Below, in pieces: positions 1-7,000 of a DNA stretch of 10,159 bases. Location of the stretch: contig JAEZDL010000138.1 of NCBI GenBank assembly GCA_023418095.1, positions 1 to 10,159 of the forward strand, in the 5' to 3' direction. The notes under the pieces were generated by a model, which searched no databases, was not told the DNA's origin, and was given only the letters and a program-made list of their open reading frames with translations. Within the stretch, counting starts at the first letter, position 1, and each line of letters opens with the position of its first letter. The translations under genes and the position numbers were made by a program. Source of the DNA: Bacteroidota bacterium. Its GTDB lineage: Bacteria; Bacteroidota; Bacteroidia; Flavobacteriales_F; PHOS-HE28.

Positions 1-1490
1 GACTCTGAAGTGCCGCAATCACCGGTCATGGTAAGGCACACTGTCATGCTTCCGTTCCCTTCGTAACTATGTGTTACCGATGTTTCAGTGCTCGTGGTTC
101 CATCACCAAGATCCCAGGCGTAGGTTCCATCGCCGATCGAAGTGTTGGTGAAGGTCCAGGTGTACGGATCGGAAGTGCTCTGTTCAGCGGTGAAGGAAGC
201 TGTCATTGCGCAGCATGGATCTACCGCGATCATGTCCACGGGAGTTGTGCCGAATTGAAGATCGTTCTCGGTCGCACCTTCAGCGAACACACTGGTGAAC
301 GGGATCACATCCGCGTTGAAAGCCTGCCATTCCACATCCCATTCCTCACCGACACATCCGGCATTCCCAGAAGCATCGATCTCCATGGTGAAGAATGCGT
401 GACCTTGAGGATGGCTATTCGTGTTGCCCATCAGATACCAGCCTCCGCCGCTCTTGGGTACCATCGCCATGATATTATCATTCTCTGCGCGGCCATAGAT
501 CCTTGTGTGAATGGCATTTCCGTCCGCATCGATCTCGCCCCATGCGATATCGTAATTGCCTGGTGCTGCCGGGATGAATTGCGGACGTGCGATCCATGCG
601 ATCTTGCCTGCATTCACCTTCAGATCGGCAACTTCGATCGAATTCGGGAGAACGCGTGTCCAAACGTGATCGCCGGAGGAATTAAGCTTCGTGATGAAGC
701 CTGAGACGTGAGGTGAAGGAACGCCCATTCCCAGTGTGCGTCCGCCGATGTACAAGTTGCCCGATCCATCTTCCGCGATGGTGTACCCTTCATCCGCTGG
801 ACCATTTCCGATGCCGCGCGCCCAAAGCTCATTGCCGTTCGCATCGGTGCGCACCACGTAGGCGCGTGTCTGTGCCGCAAGTCCATCGCCATAGCCGACG
901 ATCGCAAAACCACCATCGGAAAGCTCGATCGCTTCGTATCCCCAATCCCATTCATTGCTGCCATAGCTGCGCGACCAGAGCATTTCGCCGTTCGTATCGA
1001 AAGCCGAGATGAGCATATCGTAACTGGTGGTGCCGGGCTGGCTGCGGCCTGCCACGACGAAGCCATTGGCCGTAGGCGTCACGGAATGGAACGCGTTCGA
1101 TCCACCCGCCACATCGAAGCGTTTCGTGGCGATCAATTCACCACCCATGCCCAGCTGCAGAAGCAATCCATCGCGCGCTTGTGTTCCTGCGCCCATGGTA
1201 AAGCCTACCACGAAGATCCCGGCGCTCGTTCGCACCAGTGCCGGTCCATACAATCCTTCATCGGTGAAAAAGGGATACGTATTCGCCCAGGCCACCGCGC
1301 CATCGGCGGTCGTGCGCATCACCGTGATGTCGCCTTCGTGGCTGGCGACATGGATAAGGCCGCCATCCTGATCGATGATCCCACCCTGGCTGCCAAGGGC
1401 GCCGGCAAATGGATAGTAGCGCTCGATAGGGTCCTGCGCCGTGGCGAGTACCGCAATGGAAAAAGAGAACGTGAGTAGATACGATCGCAT
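1..1490 (-). CDS. Secreted propeller-like protein with PKD domain (3' end outside window)
   Basis: Reading the minus strand from ATG at 1490-1488 gives 496 codons with no stop before the window edge, so the C-terminus is missing. The N-terminus is a clear Sec signal peptide: Arg2, a hydrophobic core at residues 4-16, and an Ala-Thr-Ala cleavage site before Gln19. Residues about 35-330 are repeated strands of the type 'DGGF-IVGY' followed by 'D-NGE-LW-R-YG', recurring about every 45-55 residues, which suggests a beta-propeller of the kind common in Bacteroidota surface proteins. Residues about 429-496 are a PKD domain with its core WDLGDG at 459-464, cut by the edge. Such proteins usually end in a T9SS sorting domain, which would lie outside this window (inference). 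Acidic and glycine/alanine-rich composition fits an exported protein. The start is supported by the signal peptide beginning immediately. Its ligand or role is unknown. Confidence 0.88.
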   Translation of the reverse strand, partial: MRSYLLTFSFSIAVLATAQDPIERYYPFAGALGSQGGIIDQDGGLIHVASHEGDITVMRTTADGAVAWANTYPFFTDEGLYGPALVRTSAGIFVVGFTMGAGTQARDGLLLQLGMGGELIATKRFDVAGGSNAFHSVTPTANGFVVAGRSQPGTTSYDMLISAFDTNGEMLWSRSYGSNEWDWGYEAIELSDGGFAIVGYGDGLAAQTRAYVVRTDANGNELWARGIGNGPADEGYTIAEDGSGNLYIGGRTLGMGVPSPHVSGFITKLNSSGDHVWTRVLPNSIEVADLKVNAGKIAWIARPQFIPAAPGNYDIAWGEIDADGNAIHTRIYGRAENDNIMAMVPKSGGGWYLMGNTNSHPQGHAFFTMEIDASGNAGCVGEEWDVEWQAFNADVIPFTSVFAEGATENDLQFGTTPVDMIAVDPCCAMTASFTAEQSTSDPYTWTFTNTSIGDGTYAWDLGDGTTSTETSVTHSYEGNGSMTVCLTMTGDCGTSE

Positions 1491-1508
1491 TCGCGTGAAG
1501 TGTTTCCG

Positions 1509-1540
1509 CAAAGTTCAGAATTGCACTGAACGGCGCCAGA
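1509..1540 (-). promoter_or_regulatory. Candidate Bacteroidota-type promoter for the secreted PKD protein
   Basis: On the minus strand, GAACTTTG (1516-1509) matches 7 of 8 positions of the Bacteroidota -7 consensus TAnnTTTG. A TCTG (1540-1537), one mismatch from the -33 TTTG element, sits 20 bases upstream, which is a normal spacing. Transcription would begin near 1502, leaving a leader of about 12 bases before the ATG at 1490. The match is imperfect and unsupported by other data. Confidence 0.3.
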
Positions 1541-1613
1541 TCCTTGGCATCATACCCAACACTTGGCCCCATCCGGATCGAAGATGGTGCGCTCCATTGG
1601 ACCGCTCTTCTTG

Positions 1614-1638
1614 TGATCCCACGGCTTCCGCCGGATCA
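1614..1638 (-). terminator. Stem-loop at the 3' end of the two-component operon
   Basis: On the minus strand the sequence begins at the regulator's own stop codon and reads TGATC-CGGC-GGAA-GCCG-TGG-GATCA. Nine base pairs form (TGATC/GATCA and CGGC/GCCG), with a three-base bulge (TGG) and a GGAA tetraloop of the GNRA type. No run of T follows, so this is not a classical intrinsic terminator. It may be a 3'-end stabilising or processing hairpin. It is placed as expected for the end of the kinase-regulator transcript and before the promoter of the next gene. Confidence 0.35.
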
Positions 1639-2406
1639 ACGCTTCGAGAGTGCTTCGGAGACCTGGTCGCGATAGCTGCGGCCGCTTAGCAGGTGCTGGC
1701 CATTGCTCATGGTGAACACGAACTCGTTGTTGCCGCTGTAACGCGCACCTCTCACATGGGCGAAATTCACCATGTAGCTCCGGTGGATCCGCAGGAATTG
1801 TTTTGGATCCACATCGCTCTCCAGCATGTTCAAGGTCATGCGCAGGAGATAATGCCGGTCCTTCGTCTGCAGGATCAGGTAGTTGCTTTCCGCCCGAACG
1901 AAGAGAACGTCCTTCAACTTCACGTTGTAGGACCGGCCTTTTTCCTTGATGACCATTTCCTCCACGTGGTCCTTCTGCGTGCGCACATGTTGTTGCACCA
2001 TGTCGATCAAGCGGCCTGCGAGCTGCTTGCTGTCGCGCATCTCCACGAACTCCTTCGCCTTCGCCAATGCGCTGAGGAAACGCTCCTCATCATAGGGTTT
2101 CAGCAGGTAGTCCACGGCGTTCACATCGAAGGCCTTCAATGCATACCTGTCGTGGGCCGTAATGAAGATGATGAATGGCTTTGGGGTCGATCGCAGGTTC
2201 TTCAGCACGTCGAATCCGTTGGCCTGTGGCATTTCAATGTCCAGCAGAACGATGTCCACAGGTTCCTTCTCCAGCACTTCGCTGGCCTCTACACCGTTCC
2301 GGCATTCTCCGACCAATCGCGTATCCTGATCGGTCTCCAGAATGCGGATGATCCGTGCGCGTGCCGCAGGTTCATCATCCACTACAAGAACTCGTATATG
2401 GTTCAT
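1636..2406 (-). CDS. LytTR-family response regulator
   Basis: This 256-residue cytoplasmic transcription factor has the LytR/AlgR layout and the usual length of that family. Residues 1-120 are a receiver domain: acidic pocket Asp10-Asp11, phospho-acceptor Asp56 in LLDIEMP, switch Thr83 in FITAHD, and Lys103 in the LLKPY motif. Residues about 150-254 are a LytTR DNA-binding domain with the typical 'LFVRAESNYLILQT' strand and the RIHRSYMVN signature. Phosphorylation by the partner kinase should change binding to paired direct repeats upstream of target genes (family knowledge). It starts 12 bases after the kinase stop codon, with an AGAGGA stretch in that gap acting as a possible ribosome binding site, so the two are almost certainly co-transcribed. 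Every receiver catalytic residue is present, so it should be active. Targets cannot be deduced; the flanking exported proteins are candidates by position only. Confidence 0.95.
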   Translation of the reverse strand: MNHIRVLVVDDEPAARARIIRILETDQDTRLVGECRNGVEASEVLEKEPVDIVLLDIEMPQANGFDVLKNLRSTPKPFIIFITAHDRYALKAFDVNAVDYLLKPYDEERFLSALAKAKEFVEMRDSKQLAGRLIDMVQQHVRTQKDHVEEMVIKEKGRSYNVKLKDVLFVRAESNYLILQTKDRHYLLRMTLNMLESDVDPKQFLRIHRSYMVNFAHVRGARYSGNNEFVFTMSNGQHLLSGRSYRDQVSEALSKR

Positions 2407-2418
2407 CGTTGATCCTCT

Positions 2419-3534
2419 TCAAGATTCCACTTCGAATGGCAGTTCCATGGCCACATGGAAACCGCGTGACCCGATCGACGTGATCTGGAGATCTCCCGAC
2501 GCCCCGTACATGAGCGCGATGCGTTGTTTAACATTCCTTAAGCCGATCCCGGAGGAGTTCAACGCCGCGTTCACATCCCTGCACCCCTGGCCATCGTCGA
2601 TCACGGATAACCTGAGCCGGTCACCGATCCGCTCCGCACGGATCTCGATGCGGATCATTTGATCGCTCTTGTTGGCGCCATGCTTCACCGCGTTCTCCAC
2701 CAACGGTTGCAGGATCAGGTTGGGCACAAGGGCCTGGTTGCATTCGTTACTGATCGAATATTCCACCATCAACCTGTCCTTGAAACGCACCGATTCGATC
2801 GCGAGATAATGGCTGGCGGTGCCAAGTTCATGGATCAGCGGTACCCTGTCCGCACGTTCCTCCCGTAAGCTGGTCCGGAGGAATTCGCCCAGACGCACGA
2901 GCACGTCCTGGGCGGCCTCAACATTTTCCTCCATCAATGAACTCACGGTGTTCAGGGCATTGAAGAGGAAGTGTGGTTTCAATTGTTTCTTCAGCGAGCT
3001 TAGTTCAGCGGCCTGCAATTGGTTCTGCAGTTTCAATAGCAGCGTGACCTTTTCGCTCATCTGCCGGCTGGATTCAACGTACATGAGGATCATCACCAGC
3101 ACCCAATATTCCATGGCGCGTTGCAACACACCTCCCGGCAATTGCAGGAAAACCTCGCTCACCACTTCCCACGACCAGCTGAAACGGCCCGCATAGGCCA
3201 GTATGTTCAAATAGATGGCGTTGGTGAACAGTTCCTGTACGGTACCCAGCACGAAGCCCGCGACCAGGTGCAGCAGCACCTTGCTCCAGAGCGGTTTAAC
3301 GTTCAGTGGCCAGCGCTGGATCAGAATGTAGACCAGCGGGAACAACAGCGCCCATGTAAGGAAATTCAGGAAGGGGATGGGTGCTACGGCGAGCCAATCG
3401 AACCGCTCCGGGCGTGAGCCCATGCTGGTGCGATGGATGAACGAAGTGAAGACGAACAGAACGGCCAGCAGCACGGCCCACATGAATACCATGCGGATCG
3501 GAAGGGGCGAGCGTTCGAAATACCGCTTGATCAT
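2419..3534 (-). CDS. LytS/YehU-type membrane sensor histidine kinase
   Basis: This is the sensor half of the two-component pair. From ATG at 3534 it has 371 residues. Four hydrophobic segments (about 13-33, 47-72, 85-106 and 139-153) anchor it in the inner membrane, with no large periplasmic domain and no PAS or GAF domain. A short linker helix (155-182) leads into the His_kinase (PF06580) domain with phospho-acceptor His188 in KPHFLFNALN. The ATPase part carries the N-box PNLILQPLVENAVKHGA (about 271-287), the DDGQGC G-box (about 313-318) and GIGLRNVKQR (about 329-338). It autophosphorylates on His188 and passes phosphate to the regulator just downstream (family knowledge). An upstream in-frame ATG at 3675 would add 47 residues. 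I prefer 3534 because the added part contains unusual codons (two ATA, one CTA) and family members usually begin just before the first membrane segment. The sensed signal is unknown. Confidence 0.93.
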   Translation of the reverse strand: MIKRYFERSPLPIRMVFMWAVLLAVLFVFTSFIHRTSMGSRPERFDWLAVAPIPFLNFLTWALLFPLVYILIQRWPLNVKPLWSKVLLHLVAGFVLGTVQELFTNAIYLNILAYAGRFSWSWEVVSEVFLQLPGGVLQRAMEYWVLVMILMYVESSRQMSEKVTLLLKLQNQLQAAELSSLKKQLKPHFLFNALNTVSSLMEENVEAAQDVLVRLGEFLRTSLREERADRVPLIHELGTASHYLAIESVRFKDRLMVEYSISNECNQALVPNLILQPLVENAVKHGANKSDQMIRIEIRAERIGDRLRLSVIDDGQGCRDVNAALNSSGIGLRNVKQRIALMYGASGDLQITSIGSRGFHVAMELPFEVES

Positions 3535-4064
3535 TCCGGGTAGGGCAGGCGGTGAGGTTCGTTGGAGATCGGTGCCGCCATGTATGCCATCGGCCCGCAC
3601 CGCGATCGGTATGCGTTTCGCCACATGCTCCAGCCGGTCCGAGAGCCGGAGAAGTTCAATATCCTCGTTATACATGGCCTATCTGCTGGCGGAAGCCCTT
3701 GCCGTAGAGTCGATCCGAAATGGAAAGATCCATTGACCATGACGATGATAGGAGTATGTAGGATGGGATCGGTTCCGGTTGGGGTGGATCGTTGGATGTG
3801 AGGCGGAATGATCTGATGCCAAGGTAGCAGTTCTCCGATCGATGTAATGAGCGCAATTCGGATCCGCCGGAAACGGAGTTTCGCGCATGAAGGCGAAGCC
3901 TGTGGACACGGCACTTTTCCCGCATAAGGCGTGAACGCTAAGACATCATCTACAAACGGGTCCGGCGATCGAACTTCCTCCGGAAGGCTCAGAATCAACG
4001 ATCCGCCCCATCCCGGATCCGGTGATCGGTCGATCGGGATGATCTTCACGCTTGTTAACCGACC
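3535..4064. promoter_or_regulatory. Divergent intergenic region between kinase operon and FG-GAP gene
   Basis: About 530 bases (390 if the longer kinase start is right) lie between the divergently transcribed kinase and FG-GAP genes, so the promoters of both should be here. I see no gene with protein-like composition. I find no good match to the Bacteroidota -33/-7 promoter elements and no convincing pair of LytTR direct repeats. What can be seen is a perfect palindrome CCGGATCCGG at 4013-4022, an imperfect inverted repeat ATCCCGGATC (4010-4019) with GATCGGGAT (4032-4040), and three CGATCG palindromes at 3836, 3966 and 4031. An in-frame TAA at 4056-4058 blocks any earlier start for the FG-GAP gene. 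Confidence 0.5.
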
Positions 4065-7000
4065 GTGGCTGCGAGAACTAATAACGTGAAGGAAGGGACG
4101 GGCTCTGCCAATGAGGCGTTCTCGAAAGCGATCTATTACATGATGGCCGGCGCCATCGTGTTGATGGCCTCCACCTTCATCACCGTTTCCTATCTCATCA
4201 GTGAATCGAAGGCCCAGGCCACTGCCTCTGTTCAACGGATCGATGAATGGAACCAGGCCCGCTCTTCGAGCTATGAGGCGATCGAACGCATCGAATATTC
4301 GATCCGGCGCATCAATGAACAGGAGTTCGAGACACCGAATCGCGAACAGGACCTGTACTTCCGTTTCGATGCACGCGGTTTCAGTCTCAGTCCTCGCTCC
4401 AACGGGAAGGATTGGTACATGCGTTTCCAACTCGATGGCATCGGCCGCGATGGCGGCTGGCTACTTCCGGAGGAGTTGCCGGAAATGACCGTTGATGGCG
4501 GTGAATTGCGTGTGGACCATGGATCCTTCACCATGCGTTATACGAATGATCGACGGGGCATGCGCCAGGATTTTCTTGTGCATGAACGGCTTTCCGGTGG
4601 ATCGGCGCTGGAGGTGCACCTGGATCTCGAAGGTCCCCTGGTGGCACGCAACGATGGTCCGGATGCGATCGAATTCCTGCGGCCCGATGAGCAGCCTGGT
4701 GAGGATGAAGTTCGCTTCCGTTACCATGGATTGATGGCCTGGGATGCGATCGGGAGGATGTTGCCCACACAGATGTGGGCGATAGCCGATGATCTGGTGA
4801 TCATGGTGGATGATCACGATGCCGTGTATCCCATCACCATCGATCCATTGTCGAGCACACCGGATGCGACGTTGGAGATGAACACCGCCGGAGCCGCGTT
4901 CGGATCGAGCGTTGCCACGGCAGGTGATGTGAACGGTGATGGTTTCAGCGACCTGCTGGTTGGCGCTCCGGACTTCGGTCTCATGAGCGGGGGCGAAGGT
5001 GCCGCATTCCTCTTTCTCGGTTCTTCCGCCGGGATCTCCGCAACCCCCGCCTGGACCTGGATCGGCGATCAGGCGGGCGCCCATGCCGGTTATTCCGTGG
5101 CCACCGCTGGTGACGTGAACGGCGACGGTTTCAGTGATGTTCTTGTCGGTTCGCCCGATCGGAGCAACGGCCAGGCGAACGAAGGTCGGGCCCTGCTTTT
5201 CCTCGGTAGTGCATCAGGTCTGTCAGCCGTGCCTTCCTGGTCGGTCGAAAGCAACCAGATCGGCGCGCGCCTCGGAGCAAGCGTGGCCACCGCAGGTGAT
5301 GTGAACGGTGATGGTTTCAGTGACATTCTCGTGGGCGCACCTGGTTTCGACAGCGGCCAGATCGATGAAGGTGCCGTCTTCATTTTCCATGGAAGTGCAT
5401 CAGGGCCGGCCAGCACGCCGACCCTGATGCTCCAACGTGATCAGGCAGGTGCGGCGTTCGGATCGGCGGTCTCCGCGGCCGGTGATGTGAACGGCGATGG
5501 CTACAGCGATGTGGTGATCGGCGCTCCGCTCTACGACAATACGGTGACCGATGAAGGTGGGATCTTCATACATCATGGTTCCGCCACAGGTGTCGGCCTT
5601 GTTCCCAACACCACGCGATTCAGGGCGGTGGCCGGGGCACAAATGGGATATTCCGTAAGCTTCGCCGGCGATGTGAACGGCGATGGCTATTCCGATGTGC
5701 TCGCAGGGCTGCCGTTCTTCAGTGGAACGCTTTCACAACAGGGACAGGCATTGCTCTATCGCGGGAGTGCTACGGGTATAGCGGCTTCACCTTCCTGGAG
5801 CCATAACGGCGGGCAGGCCAATGCAAATGCTGGCTCATCCGTCGCTGGCCTCGGTGATCTGAATGGCGATGGGTACTCCGATGTTGCGATCGGTCTTCCG
5901 CATTTCAGCAACGGCCAGGCCACTGAAGGTCTGGCACGCGTATTCAAAGGCACTCCAACCGCATCGGGCTTATCCCTTACGGCGAGTTGGGCATATGAAG
6001 GCCAGCAGATCGGTGCGGAGCTCGGGACGAAAGTGGCTCCTGCGGGTGATGTGAACGGCGATGGCCTGGCGGACCTGGTGGTAGGTGTGCCTTTCCGTGA
6101 TAATGGTGAGACCGATGAAGGTGCGGCGATGATCTTTCATGGTAGAACAGCTGTGCCAACAGCCACTGCCTCCTGGACGATCGAAGGAGGACTGGTGGAT
6201 GCGGCTTTCGGCGAATGCGTGTCATCAGCAGGTGACGTGAACGGCGATGGCTTCAGCGATGTACTTGTCGGTGCGCCGATGTATTCCAACGGACAACTCC
6301 ATGAAGGAAGGGCCATGCTATACATGGGATCCGCCACGGGCTTGTCCACCACGCCTGCCTGGACCGCGGAAGGCGATCAGGCCGATGCACGTTTCGGTTT
6401 CAGCGTGCGATCCGCCGGTGATGTGAACGGCGATGGCTACAGTGATGTGATCGTGGGTTCGCCCTATTATTCCAACGGCCAGACGCAGGAAGGTCGTGCA
6501 TTCCTGTATCTGGGCAGTCCCGCCGGACTTTCAGCCCTGCCTGCATGGACCTTCGAAAGCGGCCAGGCGAATGCCCGGCTTGGTTGGAGCGTTTCATCCG
6601 CAGGCGATGTGAACGGCGACGGCTACAGTGATGTGATCGTTGGTGCCTATTTGTACACCTCTACGCTTACAGCGGAAGGCCGTTGTTACGTGTTCCACGG
6701 ATCGGCCACGGGACTTTCCGCAACGCCGGATTGGACGATGGATGGCGGACAGCTGAACGGCTTCTTCGGGATCTCCGTAGGGGTGGCCGGTGATGTGAAC
6801 GGCGATGGTCATGACGATGTGATCATCGGTGCCACGCTTTACGATAATGCGTTCAGCACGGAAGGAGCTGCATTCGTCGTACATGGATCGCCTGCCGGTC
6901 TTTTGAACACCACCGCGTGGCCAACGTTCGGTGGTTCCGGATCACCGCAGCTGGGCAACATCGCAGGTTATGCGGGCGACGTGAACGGTGATGGATACAG

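Noticed and set aside
69..704. A 211-residue open frame on the plus strand at the left edge
   Set aside because: The minus strand here encodes a convincing PKD/propeller protein with a signal peptide. The plus frame is Cys/His/Arg-rich and is antisense.
1545..1640. A short minus-strand peptide ending MERTIFDPDGAKCWV, followed by another frame reading YDAKDLAPFSAILNFAETL
   Set aside because: Both look somewhat protein-like and sit in the spacer, but neither has a supported start or family. The first overlaps the regulator's end in another frame. Without conservation data they cannot be called genes or a frameshifted remnant.
1693..2412. A 239-residue open frame on the plus strand opposite the response regulator
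   Set aside because: It is the exact antisense of a gene with every receiver and LytTR motif. It is full of His, Gln and Val runs and shows no recognisable domain.
3676..4064. LytTR direct repeats or a Bacteroidota promoter in the divergent region
   Set aside because: I looked for TTTG-N19-21-TAnnTTTG on both strands and for spaced LytTR half-sites. Only weak partial matches were seen, so none is called.
3531..4430. A 299-residue open frame on the minus strand covering the intergenic region
   Set aside because: It is antisense to the start of the FG-GAP gene and overlaps the kinase gene in another frame. Its composition is rich in Arg, His, Pro and Ile without domain motifs, as expected of a shadow of GATC-rich coding DNA.
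4461..5084. A 207-residue minus-strand frame, and similar frames repeated along the FG-GAP array
   Set aside because: These are antisense shadows created by the periodic GDVNGDG coding. They recur with the same HITG-like peptides in every unit and mirror the repeat rather than being genes.
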